From: Orychophragmus violaceus | Taxonomy: Eukaryota; Streptophyta; Magnoliopsida; Brassicales; Brassicaceae | NCBI GenBank assembly: GCA_030180135.1 | Contig: CM058230.1 | Coordinates: 28,666,067 to 28,730,066, forward strand | Direction: 5' to 3' | DNA length: 64,000 nucleotides | Shown: positions 22,640 through 34,041 of the stretch, in pieces | How the letters are laid out: every line of letters starts with the position of its first letter | How positions within the stretch are numbered: position 1 is the stretch's first letter | Program-made: the position numbers and the translations under genes | The notes under the pieces: model-generated | What the model saw: the letters and a program-made list of their open reading frames with translations, nothing else | Told to the model about the DNA's origin: nothing | Databases searched by the model: none

Positions 22640-23501
22640 TCTTTCTATATAATTTCGATTTAGTTTATGTTTCTCTCTCTTCTGGTAGTGAGAGAAACTT
22701 TCTCTATGAGCAGTTCCTCCCCTTCTTCGCCGAATCTAATCTTTCAGAAGGGTAGATCGTGCTCAGACTTTGGGATTTTTTTCTAATTTCTCTCCTATTA
22801 TCACTTTTCAATCTTATTGAGCCAGAAATCTTTTTTCCCCTTCCGTTTTGATTCCGATCATGACTCGTTCTTCGATGTTCGTTTTGATTTAGGGTTCATT
22901 GATTGGATTTTGTTTTGTTTGAATAAGGTCGGCCTAGCTCACCGATTAGCTCCCATCCGAGCTTCTTTCCGATTAATATCGGAGTTTTCCGATCTCTTTC
23001 CCGGTCTTCTTCCTGTTGCAGAGCCTGGTCTTCTTCTCCTTCCTTCTCGGCGGCTTCATGAACTCGGATTAATATCTTCATCGTTAAGTCCTGCTTCTGG
23101 CTTGGGAGTCTAATGGCCAACCGTTATGTTGTTGGCCGGCGATGGAGCCTCCCTGGCATGGATCTTCCGGCTCGATGGTTGAAGCTGGTTTTCTTTCTTT
23201 TGCAGGTTTCTCCGGCGGTGTCTTCTACGGAATGGTTCGATCGGCAACATGGGTCACTTTAGAAGCAGAACGATCGCGTCTGTCGTGTCTTCCCGGCAGT
23301 CTTTCGATTCGCCTAAGCGGTGGTTGCATGCCGGCGCAGCTCTCCCGCGTACACGTGTCCTCCTCCATCCTTATCCTTTGTACATTGGGCTTGGAGTTAG
23401 ACTCATTTATTTTCTGTTGGACCGACATTGTAATTGCTCATGTTGATATTAGTCCATTGGGCCTAATGAAAGCCTTAGATGACAAAAAAAAAAAAAGGTA
23501 A
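22640..23501 (+). mobile_element. second poly(A)-ended retroposon-like unit
   Basis: Pyrimidine-rich start, GC-richer middle (about 22920-23420) and a terminal A-run at about 23485-23497 after GTCCATTGGGCCTAATGAA. No protein domain was recognised in any frame; the GCAGG near 23205 could be a fossil splice acceptor. It fits a non-autonomous retroposon or a processed non-coding transcript. The 5' end is uncertain and no TSD was found. Confidence 0.35.
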
Positions 23502-23649
23502 GATTCAAATATTCATATACAATTCATACATCCAAACCCAAATGACCTGCATATTGAATGTTGATTAACAAAATATCTATACGTCGACATACCAACCAGG
23601 CGGTATATATCTATTATCCGATATATCTTTAAAATTAATCTTACGATAT

Positions 23650-24023
23650 AATGAAGAGAAAAGTCATAAAATAGCACAAAAACATATCTTATCATAAATA
23701 TATCATCAAGGAAAATAATTCACATTTTTAGTATTATTTTAATTACAAAGACTTTTATAGCATTATATAATTTAGGGTTTAGGGTTAATTATTTAGGGTT
23801 TAGGGTTTATTATTTAAGATTTAGGGTTTAGTATTTAGGGTTTAGGGTTTATTATTCAAGGTTAGGGTTTAGTATTTAGGGTTTAGGGTTTAGTATTTAA
23901 AATTTAGGGTTAGGGCTAATTTAGTGACAAAACATATTTTGTGCTATTTTTATGATTTTTCTTCCTTGGTGCTATATTTTTGACAAGTCTTGTTTTTTTG
24001 TGCTATTAATGCGATTTGCCCTA
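23650..24023. mobile_element. inverted-repeat (MITE-like) element with telomere-like core
   Basis: The left arm (AAAGTCATAAAATAGCACAA near 23660) and the right arm (TTGTGCTATTTTTATGATTT near 23938) are inverted repeats. The right side continues with GTGCTATTAATGCGATTTGCCC. Between them lie degenerate TTTAGGG repeats. I infer a foldback element; its TSD and exact outer ends were not resolved. Confidence 0.5.
23769..23935 (+). repeat. degenerate interstitial telomere-like TTTAGGG repeats
   Basis: More than ten TTTAGGG or GGTTTAGGG units, in blocks spaced by TTATTATTTA-like stretches. The plant telomere heptamer is clear, but the array is interrupted and short, so it is not a chromosome end. 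Confidence 0.8.
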
Positions 24024-24768
24024 TAATGAAAAGGGAGTTAAAGTGTGTATATTTTCTACTTTTGTTATAGTCTCAACTTTTTTTCTTTCTTATTTTTGTC
24101 CATTGGAGTACTTGAGATTAATTAACCTATTTGGCATTTCACTTATCATCACCGGATATATTTCTTTCTGCTTAATCATTTGAATTATATAAACAACATT
24201 GTACAGACAATTGTGGAATAAGAACGATAACAAACATTTTTTCACATATTCTCCTCATCGTAGACTTGAACTATGCATTTTCTTCTTCGATCTTCATTTC
24301 AACAATGGTATATATGATTAATATGGTATCAAAGTGCTAAACCGGTTAAATTCCAATATGGTCTTAGAATGTAAACATACTATCAGCTCAAAAGGAAGTG
24401 AAAAGAAGTAAACCAAACACCAAAATGTAAAAGAAAGAGAAAGGAGGGGTCCATGAGTCAATCACTTTCAAAAGGAAAGCAAACCCACATGATCTTGCTT
24501 GCTTTCGGATATATTGAAAACACACTTCTCCTATTATCCTTTCCTTTTCTGTTTATTTTTAATCGTATTAATTTCCTTTTTATAGCGTCTGTGTTATAAT
24601 ACCCTTATTTGAGTCAAAAATATTTTACTAAAAGTGTCGTTTTCTTCATAAATGAGCGTTTGAAGTTCGAACTATATACTTCTCCTTCTCAAAGCATATT
24701 CTATATATTAGCTGAATTAACATTGGTTGTATTTTTTTGCATTAACCTTATATGGATTACTAGTATGA
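24024..24768. other. AT-rich stretch, no gene seen
   Basis: No recognisable coding content or RNA gene. It ends at the Helitron insertion point, base A at 24768. Confidence 0.55.
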
Positions 24769-25344
24769 TCTATTTCGAAATTATATATATAATGGGAGAA
24801 TGTCTCTCCAGAATCATGACACCTCAGCATGGAGAGAAATTCTGGAGGCGACACGTCAATTAATGAAGCCACTCTCGAAACCAATCAGGAAATAAACTTT
24901 ATCCACGTAAGATTCCAGCTCTTACAAAAAATAATGACTGAATAATCAGAAGTGATGTTCTTCGGCTCTCTCCTTCCCTTCATTATATTGTTCAGGTTCT
25001 CTCTCTATCAGAGGCGATTTCCAGGCGATTTTCTCGCCGTCTCTCGCCGTCTCTAAAAAGCTTCACGATCGTTTCTCCCATTCGTAGCAACACAAAAATC
25101 CGTAACCATAGATAGTAAGAACGAATCTGACGATTTAATCGACGATGTTGCAGGTTCGCCGATTCATCTTCTCAGCCGTAACCCTAGACGCATCACCATC
25201 TCCTGGTGTTGACAGCATCTTCGTCGGACCTCCGATCGTCTGTCTCCCTCCGTAACAACACCATCAACCCTAAATATATTTCCTGTCCAAATAATTATAT
25301 TCTCCATAGCCAAACATAAATCGAATGTGTTTTTTAAACGATAG

Positions 25345-25490
25345 GGGCATACGAGTACATGTCGGAGCTATGGAGAAAAAAACCAGTCGGATGTGATGAG
25401 GTTTGTGCTGCGGGTTAGGTGCTGGGAGTATCGCCAGTTCGTCCCACTCGTCTCGACAAAGCCGTCGTCTCGGCTACAAGGCCAGGCAGG
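25345..25490 (+). pseudogene. ribosomal protein eL15 (RPL15) N-terminal fragment
   Basis: GAYEYMSELWRKK is followed, after a small frame change, by SDVMRFVLRVRCWEYRQ. After a further shift come DKAVVSATRPG-frame remnants where RRLGYKARQ is readable. This is the conserved start of cytosolic large-subunit protein eL15, beginning right after the usual first intron position. Several indels break the frame. It is Helitron cargo. Confidence 0.7.
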
Positions 25491-25578
25491 TATTCTTCTT
25501 CTTCTCGTCTTTTTATCAGGTTATAAATTTGTCAGTAGCTTTAGGTGATCTTGAATCAAAACTTTTATACAATTATAG

Positions 25579-25800
25579 TTCAGTGAAGCACATGTTCTTG
25601 CGGAGATCACCCTTTTGCCTGATAAGATCCGTATTACGTCTGGGCGACGTGTTGTGGCAATGGCGACAGATGTTATTGATAATTACTATGAGGATGGAAC
25701 ACCACAGAAGCAGGTTTTGGTATTTGTTACCTCAGGTTGGTCTGTACTCTGTTTTGATCACAACCTTAAGAAGATGTGGGAAACGAATCTGCATCTGAGG
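25579..25800 (+). pseudogene. FG-GAP repeat protein (NERD1-like) exon fragment
   Basis: One open stretch encodes FSEAHVLAEITLLPDKIRI, SGRRVVAMATDVIDNYYEDG, TPQKQVLVFVTSGWSVLCFD and HNLKKMWETNLHLR. These match the N-terminal integrin-alpha-like FG-GAP region of the plant membrane protein NERD1 as I remember it. This exon is still in frame, but the rest of the gene is missing and it is fused to intron-like DNA. Captured by the Helitron; function unlikely. Confidence 0.55.
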
Positions 25801-26390
25801 GTTTCTTTTGCACAGTTCCATCCAATTTGAAATCTTATCACTCTCTATCCCTACAGGTTTCCAAATTGTAAGTTCATTTACTTCTCGTCAATTTCTTATG
25901 GATTTAATCTACCTTTTGTTTCCTTGTTCTCTTTTAGCGAATCATCGAGTCTCATGGCTTGCAGTTTTTCCCGTTTCTGATTCGTCTTCTTGTCGTTTTA
26001 AATGTTAATTTATGTTATATTCTAGCTTTGTAACTCCGTAGATCAAAGGAGGTTGGTCTCCCTGTTGAAATTTGACAAATGACTCAGAATTTATATAGAT
26101 CGATCCCCTTTTGCCTTTTGTTCTGTGAAAAAACTGCTGAGGTGATTGGAAGAACAAGCGTTCATGGACTATTATTTCCTTGAAAACTGAAAATGTTTCA
26201 CCATTCGTTTGTATTGAGAATTGATTTTATTGTGCAGGTTTGTCTCTGGCTTTGCGTTTTGCTAGATACAATATCAATATCTGCCCAGGTTTCTGGTAAC
26301 TACATTACTTAGGTTTAAGATAGTATCGTTTATAGAGAACATAAGATAAGAAGTTTCTTGTCTTGTCTATCGTATTCACTGTAGTGCCAA

Positions 26391-26816
26391 GGACAAGATG
26401 CCCCATAAGCAAAATCTTCCTTCTTGGATGAGTTCAAGGGATCCTGAGAGAGTAGTAAGAAGCAGCAAGGATGAAGATGATAAACAGATAAACCCAAGCA
26501 AAGACCACAAGATTATAAATGAACACAAGGAGATGTTACCACCTGAGCCAGGTTCAAATACCACTTCTCTAAACTTATGGTCTGTCAACTTTCTAAATTT
26601 TACCTCTCATGTTAGTTTATATGCTTTTGTGACTGAGTTAAAAGATTTAAACTTTGCCGGAAGGAGTTTTCTTTGTCTTGTCGGGCTTTGTTAATCCTGA
26701 GAGGTGTACACTAAGGGCACAGACTGTGGAAATGGGAGCCACATATCAGCCTGACTGGAACTCTGACTCCACTTTGTTGATTTGTGCTTTTCCTAACACC
26801 AAAGTTCAGTCAAGTT
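26391..26816 (+). pseudogene. XRCC1-like DNA-repair gene fragment (N-terminus and BRCT start)
   Basis: KQNLPSWMSSRDPE with a Lys/Asp-rich linker and LPPEPGSNTTSLNLW (26398-26580) is followed by an exon-like block (26660-26812) reading EGVFFVLSGFVNPERCTLRA and MGATYQPDWNSDSTLLICAF. This is the conserved start of plant XRCC1, whose single BRCT domain acts in base-excision and single-strand-break repair. The block stops soon after PNT, and what follows is shifted. It is a truncated Helitron capture. Confidence 0.7.
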
Positions 26817-26858
26817 GAAACCAACTGTGGAAAAATTGTTTCAAAGGTTATACCTACA

Positions 26859-27125
26859 GAAGAAGAAGAATTGAGGAATCAGGAGATTTAAGACGAGGAA
26901 GAAGACGAAGAAGCCCTGGAAGAAAAAAGAAAAAGAATTAGAGAAAAAAATCTCAGAAGAGCTCAAGAAGAGGCTGATCTACTTCCTGTAGAAGAAGAAG
27001 ACGAGCTACAAGATGAAGAAGAGGAGGAGGAGTCCGAGTACGAGACTGATTCAGAAGACAAGATGCCCGATATCACCATGATCAAGTCTATTTTGTACCA
27101 AAAGCTGAGAGAGATACTGTGGCAA
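26859..27125 (+). pseudogene. MFAP1 (microfibrillar-associated protein 1, spliceosome-associated) fragment
   Basis: An acidic and basic repeat-like stretch (EEEELRNQEI, then a stop, DEEEDEEALEEKRKRIREKN) leads to EEADLLPVEEEDELQDEEE, SEYETDSEDKMPDITMIKS and FVPKAERDTVAK. The SEYETDSE and VPKxERDT blocks are hallmarks of MFAP1, a nuclear splicing factor. It has one internal TAA (about 26891) and no start. It is placed just after the XRCC1 piece on the same strand, giving a chimeric locus. Confidence 0.7.
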
Positions 27126-27439
27126 AGTGTTGTTCCTATTTAGGTTGCATTGTATTACTAATAGATTATTCTTGTGGTTTTAGAATCACATGGACCCATT
27201 TGAGGAACTTGGCATGACAGGAAAAAATGCTGAGCAACACAGAATAAGTGCTACTAAGAATCAAGTATGAAAGATGTGCAATTAGTAGTATATCATGGTC
27301 TCTTTCAGGGACTACTTCTGGTAGTAATTAAGATGTTCTGGTTACACATTTTGTGTAGAATTCAATGATAAAGAAAGAATATGCATATCCCATTGTGCAT
27401 AAGAGCGGTGTTGGAGTGTTTAGATTAACTTTAAGCTTC

Positions 27440-27745
27440 ATTTCAGTTCTCTAAAGATTCTGGAGCTATAAACTTGAGTCGCTTAAACATTTGCTGGCCG
27501 GTCTGGTGTTCTTGAATGGAGTAAAAAGCCTGATGTCAGTTATTTCTTCTTTATGTCTATTCTTTCTCCACATATTGCTTAACTACATTCTTACCTGCTG
27601 TAAATTTGGTGGTCAGATTGATAAGATATTTGTTTTATGCTCTTTTAGGATGTTGAAAGCTCACACCTCAGATGCATCACAATTAATTCCTCGACACAAT
27701 TACAAGCTCGGCGTGCATTCAATAAATATCTGTCACCTAGGAGAG
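27440..27745 (+). pseudogene. unidentified captured coding fragment
   Basis: Two exon-like patches are visible. One reads about LESLKHLLAGLVFLEWSKKP in mixed frames (27470-27535). The other, after an intron-like gap, reads DVESSHLRCITINSSTQLQA and RRAFNKYLSPRRG (27648-27745), with AG and GT at its edges. The codons look like a real exon but I do not recognise the family. It is Helitron cargo. Confidence 0.4.
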
Positions 27746-27959
27746 GTAGAGTTAACTCATTCTCCATTGATCATTGAGCGATATAGTTAACATGTTGTAG
27801 TTTTTTTAAGAGAGATTTATGCTGCATTATCGTCATTTATAAACTTTAAAAACTGAGATATGTTGGACTGCAGTTTGAATCAATAAAAATGGAACAGGAG
27901 ACCTCCACTGCAGGCAAAAGTGAGGTTAATAGTTAGATCTTGATCTGAATACAAATGAA

Positions 27960-28262
27960 TCGATAAGGCAGTTATGTGTACTAACGCATCAAGTCTTTCC
28001 CATAATCTTGAAGTTTTTCCACTAACAACTTGGAATGTGCCTTTATCCCAGCCACCGTCTCTTAGAGTCGCATCATAAGCCGTCCTGAAACAAAATATCA
28101 GCAGGATTCATATTCAAACTCTTGACACATTCACAATCAAGCAATGTCAGATCGAACATATAATTTTCCGAAAGAGGCAAGTGTGTTTGAATATCGCAAG
28201 CTTGTCTGGACCTATAAATTGACCAGAAGTCTAAAATAAACATTGTGTGATAAGTAGGCATT
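27960..28262 (-). pseudogene. unidentified captured coding fragment, opposite strand
   Basis: The minus strand encodes RSRQACDIQTHLPLSENYMF, DLTLLDCECVKSLNMNPADI and LFQDG (28073-28200). After a frame change it encodes TAYDATLRDGGWDKGTFQVV, SGKTSRLWERLDALVH (down to about 27965). Composition and lack of stops look protein-like, and it is opposite in strand to the other cargo. I could not name the family. Confidence 0.4.
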
Positions 28263-29324
28263 ATGTATCAAAAGTACGCATTGATTCCGTGAATGCATGT
28301 AGATGTAAAATTGTTTTTATTCAGGAATATGAGATAAACGGGCCAAATTAAAAAATACGTTATGAAAAAGGAGAAAGATGATACTAAGACTCGTCTTCTT
28401 GTGGACAACCATGAAAGGTACTCCCGTAGTCCCAAAAGAAGATGAGAGAAGCATGAAGACCACCATGGCGGAGATAAAAAAAATTAGCTAGGTAAGTCGA
28501 TGCTTCCTACTAAGTTCTACCTAATTCTAACATGATTAGAAAAAAACAAAAAAAAACAAAAAAAACTGTTATCAAGTCGTTGTTGTTTTAGTATCAGGAC
28601 CGACGAGAAGATACACTGTTGAAGCTTGCTCATTTCAGGCGACACAAGAGGAAAATGTTTTTTGATAAACAATGTACCAGGCAATGATGTGAATGGAGAA
28701 GATACTGGACCAGGAGATGCAGAAAATGAGCGCGCAGATCATGATTAGAAAGAAGTTGACCAGCATTAGGATCCGAGTTGTACTAGGACCCTGGTAGTGG
28801 TCATATTATATTAAACCTCACCCACAACTCTTTGTTTAACATTGCATTTGCCTAAAATACATTTACAATAAGTTAAATATTAGTATTATGAAGAGATCAA
28901 TAAATTATGTATATCAAGCAATTCATTAACCAAATAAATATTAACCTTAAAAGTGTGTTTTAGATAAAGACGATAATCGTTTGTGTTGCAAATTGAAATA
29001 TTGTAAATATTCAAAATGCTACCACATTGCAAAATAGATTACCATAAGAAAGTGAAAAACAAATTAAGAAAGAAACATGTCTACTTCATGGATCGATTAA
29101 TACGGTTCAAGATTCAACTAATCAAATAATACGATTTTAAAGGCTTATTTAAAAACGTTATACCGCCATACTGCAATAGATCAAGAAGAAAAAAACTAAT
29201 AATGAAACCGTGGTGAATAACCCGTCTCTGACCACAACAAAAACTTCTTGGAACTCCGATCCTTTGGCAGTTTGAGCTCATTATGTGATAAATGTTACAT
29301 TAAAAAATACTTAAAGAAAAAAAT
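28262..29324. other. Helitron 3' interior, no gene seen
   Basis: A short Lys/Arg-rich exon-like patch near 28365-28470 (DTKTRLLVDNHERYSRSPK) and another near 28590-28660 are followed by AT-rich DNA. No family was recognised. Confidence 0.45.
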
Positions 29325-29353
29325 CCCGCGGCGTAGCGCGGGTACATATCTAG
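29325..29353 (+). repeat. Helitron 3' terminal hairpin and CTAG
   Basis: CCCGCGGCGTAGCGCGGG folds as a CCCGCG/CGCGGG hairpin, 7-8 nt before CTAG. The host base T follows. Confidence 0.85.
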
Positions 29354-29354
29354 T

Positions 29355-29939
29355 ATAAATAATAAGAAGGAAAAAAAAGGATCAGAAATCCAACAGGATG
29401 CGTGCGTATCTTAATTCACTGAAATGAATCCAAACTAATGTCATCAAACTTCGACTGAACTTCGACTATTTATAATTGAATTGACTTTTGATACCACTCA
29501 ACGACAACAAAACGAATAAAAAGTTAGCACCATAAAAGACAATAGGAAAAACACAAATTGCAAAGATATATAATAGGTTGGGTTTTTTCTTTTGTCGACT
29601 ATAATAGGTTTGTTCTAATAGTTGTTATCTGGGTTTAGACTAGTTTCTTGTTATTAATTATTTTATTGAAAATTTTGTATAATATAATTCACGATTGGAT
29701 AAATCACGATCAGTCACACCATATAATTTCTTGTATGCTAAAAATTAATACTCGATATTTTTAACTATACAAATCTATCCCCCACTGTCATTACAATATA
29801 AAATTGGTAGTAAAGTATATGTAGCGACAAATCATCAAAAATAGGAGTTGATGCTATACATGTTTAAAATATGATAAAATAACGCATAATGTACTATTTT
29901 TAAAAAACCAGGCTTGTCGTATGCATAATGCATGCACAC
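29355..29939. other. AT-rich stretch, no gene seen
   Basis: No coding content or repeat boundary apart from the left LINE target duplication at 29940-29954. Confidence 0.55.
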
Positions 29940-29954
29940 ATGAATAAAATTGAT

Positions 29955-31605
29955 TCCCAGACACGTTTACCAATAAAACAAAACTCTTGGTTTTCAGATC
30001 ATGTTTTCGGCAAGAAACCACTGCATTTCACCGTTGGTGAAGCTCCCTGCCCATCAAAATCCCATTTTCCTGCTACTCGTTCTAAAGGTCTCAAATTTAA
30101 AGGACATGTTATCACTACGCCTTTTGTTTTCCTAGACAGAAACCCAGATAAGGGTAAAACTATCTCTCCAGAGGTTTCTAAATCTGATCCTGAAGTTTAT
30201 GGATCTGATGCTACTGTTCATACGAACTTTATCGTGCTTCCTCCAAAAAAAAAGCTCACCAATCCACACTAATAGTGCCTCTAAAAGGCCTATATCCACA
30301 ACCTTACCTTTTGTTAGTAACCCCCTATCATCATCCCATCCTTTCGCTCCACCCCACTCATCATTGCCCTCTCAACCTGAACCATCAACATACCTAAAAA
30401 TCCTTTCCTTGATACTCCAGCCTCTGCCTCTGTCCATGCTCAGAACCCCCTCTTAAACCCTCAGTTAGTAATCCCCCTCCCTCTATACCTGCTCCATCGA
30501 TTGTTGAAAAATCAGGAGATTTCAAGACAAATCCCTGAGGCGACTAGCTCCTGCCACTCTATCTGAATCGGGTCGGCCAAGAGTTTTAATCTCGAACTCG
30601 GTTTTTGAAAAAGGCGCAAAGCTTCATAAAGACTTCATTGTTTGCTACTTCAACGGTCGCCCTCCTCCCTTCAGCCAGATTCAAAATGTCATGAATCATA
30701 TGTGGGGTAAAGGCAAAAAAGTTAAAATCCACTTTAACCCTCTCTCAGGATCAGTGCTGGTGAGAATTCCAAGTGACTACCTCAGGCAAAAAATACTGTA
30801 GAAATCTGTGTGGTATGTTGGCGACTCCCTTTTCCATGCTGCTTAATGGACATCTTCTCACTCAGTATCCTATTCCCCCATGGAATCTATCCAAATATGA
30901 GCCCATCTCATAGTTGTCCCGCTTGACCTGAGACACCAGGATGGGTTGAGGCTAATAGCTGGCTTAGTTGGTGAACCTATCGAAACATATGAGTTCACCA
31001 AGAAACTAGTTAGTCTCACACTGTCGCATGTCAAAGTTGAAGTCAATCTGACTAAAGCTTTACCTGATGTTGTTGAGTATACTAGAGAAAATGGAGAGGT
31101 TGTGGAAGTCATTGTGTCATATACGTTGTTACCACCTACTTGTGCCCATTGCAAAGAGCTAGGACACATAACTAAGAACTGTCTTCTTCGGCCTCCTCCT
31201 TCGAAAACAGTTCCTGATAAATCAGCTGATAAGAATGTGGATCACAAAAAGGAACAAAAGAAAGAAGATCAACAAGAGAAAGTAGTACCTACTGCTGATA
31301 AGCAATCCTCAGTGGAAGGAGGTTCAATCAGTGTAGACAGCTCTAATGTACCTCCAAACTGTGGTCCAGGCGCAATGACTAAGGTGGTTCAGACTACTAA
31401 CCCCTTTGTTAATCAATCAGAATCTCCAAGCATCTTAGCTATGGACAGCTCTGCTCTCCTGTCTGTCCATCTTGAATCCCTTGCCCAAGTTGTTTCCCTT
31501 TCGAGACCTCATTCTGAACTTATACCCTTGCCATCGCAATCTACTCCAACCACGTCCCTGCCCCACCAATACAGCCCACCTGAAAACCAGAAAAGCCCTC
31601 CTTAA
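29955..31605 (+). pseudogene. LINE ORF1 (DUF4283-type, CCHC zinc knuckle), decayed
   Basis: Pieces in changing frames: WFSDHVFGKKPLHFTVGE (about 29988), KGLKFKGHVITTPFVF, then a shifted stretch with several stops (30500-30900). An open part at 30946-31605 follows with RLIAGLVGEPIETYEFTKKL, the knuckle CAHCKELGHITKNC (31140-31183) and a Ser/Pro-rich tail. This is the usual nucleic-acid-binding ORF1p of plant L1 elements. The apparent ATG at 29928 lies outside the element, before the target duplication, so it is not the true start. Confidence 0.8.
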
Positions 31606-31794
31606 AACGATCCAGAAAAAAAAAATCACCTCCACCTAAATTCCCCTCCTTCACTTCTCAACTCTCTTATTTTTCACCAAACAATCTGAGTTTAGCTATT
31701 AACCAATCAACCAACCCTTTTTCAATTATATGTCCTTCTAGTTCTCCCTTTTCTTTTGAGGAGGTAAATCAACCTTAACCTACGTATACTAAAC

Positions 31795-34040
31795 TATCTT
31801 TTTGGAATGTTCGTGGTCTAAATGACCCGGATAAGCATAGCGGATTTATTCATTGGCTATCTAGTCATAAGCCCATTTTTTGTTCTCTTTTGGAAACTCA
31901 TATCAAAGACTTTAATCTTCCCAACCTGATGGATAAGTTATGTAGAGGGTAGAACTACTTATCTAATCACACTTCAGATGATGGTGGTAGAATTGTTCTC
32001 ATGTGGAGAAATCTTGTTGTAGTCACTTTGTTGAGGCAGTCTCGACAAACAATCACATGCGAGATAAAATTGTCAGCCCGGTCTGTTTTGTCTACACAAC
32101 ATTGCCCTTGCCTTGTATACCTTTCCCACAGCTTACCTACAACCGGTACAAAACCCTTTAAGTTCTTTAATTACCTCACCAAAGACTCAGACATTCACCA
32201 AGTGTTTCTCAATACATGGTTTTCTGTCGGAAGCAATGTTTCTAACCTCACTGTCTTGGAAGCAAAGGAATATAAAGAGAGCACTTAAACACTTAAACAG
32301 AGAGAATTTCTCCAAAATTCAAGAGAGAGTTTTTGAGACTAACACTTGTTTGCTAGATGTGCAGGTACAAGTATTGATCTCTCCTTCCCATGATACTTTC
32401 CAGCGTGAACGTGAGCTCCAGACCAAGCTCAATTTCCTGCAACAAATAGAGGAGAGCTATTTAAAGCAAAAATCTAGGATACTTTGGCTTAAGGAAGGGG
32501 ATCAAAACTCGCCCTACTTCTATCGTGTCTGTCAATCAAGGATGAGCTATAACTCCATTCGCTTGTTTACATTACCTTGTGGTATGCTGATTACAGATCC
32601 TTTAGAGATGAGTGAGGTAGCCATTTCTCATTTCAGGAACATCTTAGGACCTGAACGCCTTCCAACTCAAGTGATTTTCTCTCCACCTAGCTGGTTCCAA
32701 GACATTACTCCCTTCTCCTGCTCATTAACCCAGCAACAAAACTTGGTCTTAATTCCAACAGATGAAGAAATCTCTAAGGCTTTACTCAAAATAAACCTTA
32801 ATAAAGCCCCTGGACCAGATAGACTTACTTTGTGTTTCTATAAAGCGGCTTGGGATATTGTCGGTGCTGAAGTAGTGGCGTCAATAAGAGATTTCTTTGT
32901 CTCCTCTTTCCTGCCAGCAGCTTCCAATGCTACCATCCTCTCAAGTATTCCAAGCACCCTGGAGCCTCCAAGATTACAGAATACATGTCAATCGCCTGTT
33001 TAAATGCAGTGTATAAGGTTGTGTCTCGGTTGCTCGTTAAAAGGATAAAGTCTCTCCTAACCTCGCTTATCCTGCCAAATCAGACAGCTTTTGTCAGAGA
33101 TAGGTTACTAATTGAGAACAAAATCTTAGTTGGAGATCTTGTGAGTGGTTATCATCAGAATAAAGGGCCAAAAAGAATAACTATAAAGGTTGACATTGCC
33201 AAAGCCTTTGATACTCTATCCTGGGATTTTCTATTCAATTGTCTAAAAGGCTTGCGACTACCTCCTATGTCCATTGGTTGGATCCGTGCTTGTGTCTGTT
33301 CTACCAACTTTACTATAGGTTATAATGGCATTGTTAAGTGGCATTTCAAGGGGAAAAGGGGGTTATGTCAAAGAGACCCTCTATCCCCTTATTTATTCGT
33401 TATAGCTATGAATTCACTGTCACTAATGCTTAATAAGACTCCTAAAGAAGGAAGGTTCAACTACCACAACAAGTGCAAGGATACAAATCTGACCCATCTT
33501 TGCTTCGCAGATGATCTTCTGATCTTTACGGATGGGGATGTCAACTCGGTCCAAAATGTGCTACAAGTGCTGAGGCAATTTGAACAAAGGTCTGGTCTTG
33601 TTGTGAGTGTCCAAAAATCCTCTTTTTTCTCTTCAGGACTAACACAACAAGAAATAGACAGAATTCAATCCTCTACTAGAATGCCACATGGGAATCTACC
33701 AATCAGGTACCTAGGTGTTCCCTTATGCTCAAAGAAACTCACCATTGCTAATTGTGAAGTCTTGTTGCAACAAGTGAAAAACAGGCTCTCATCGTGGGGT
33801 GTTAAGGCCCTTTCTTTTTCCGGACGCCTATTGCTAATAAAGACAGTAATAGCTGGTATTTCCACCTTTTGGTGCTCCACATTTATCCTGCCAAAGACGA
33901 TAATTAAAAGAATTAACTCTCTCTGTGGTGTTTTCTTATGGAAAGGAAACACTGACAGCAATCATTCAGCCCATGTGGCTTGGGAAACAGTGACCAGAAC
34001 TAAAGAACAGGGAGGTCTTGGGATCAAGGATCTCTATTAG
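31795..34040 (+). pseudogene. LINE ORF2: residual endonuclease and reverse transcriptase
   Basis: FWNVRGLNDPDKHSGFIHW with FCSLLETHIKDFNL is the start of the AP-like endonuclease; TAG follows near 31950. After MWRNLVVV and TCEIKL the sequence jumps to CPCLVYLSHSLPTTGTKPFK, a part that normally lies after the endonuclease core. About 150 residues (the GDFN and SDH catalytic blocks) are therefore gone. RT follows: NKAPGPDRLT, then a frame change near 32985, QTAFVRDRLLIENKILVGDL, KVDIAKAFDTLSWDF, RGLCQRDPLSPYLF, CFADDLLIFTDGD with both Asp residues, and LPIRYLGVPLCSKKLT. It ends with TAG at 34038. Confidence 0.88.
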
Positions 34041-34041
34041 T

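Larger units (their letters stand above)
24769..29353 (+). mobile_element. Helitron, about 4.6 kb, non-autonomous, carrying host-gene fragments
   Basis: The 5' end is A|TCTATTTCGAAATTATATATAAT-like. The 3' end is CCCGCGGCGTAGCGCGGG, then TACATAT, then CTAG|T (29350-29353), the classic Arabidopsis Helitron hairpin and CTAG terminus. The host dinucleotide is A (24768) plus T (29354), as expected, with no TSD. There is no Rep/helicase. Inside are fragments of RPL15, an FG-GAP protein, XRCC1, MFAP1 and at least two unidentified genes, with introns retained. Confidence 0.85.

Noticed and set aside
29928..29954. ATG at 29928 as the start of LINE ORF1
   Set aside because: It lies in and before the 15-bp target duplication, so it is flanking DNA read into the element by chance.
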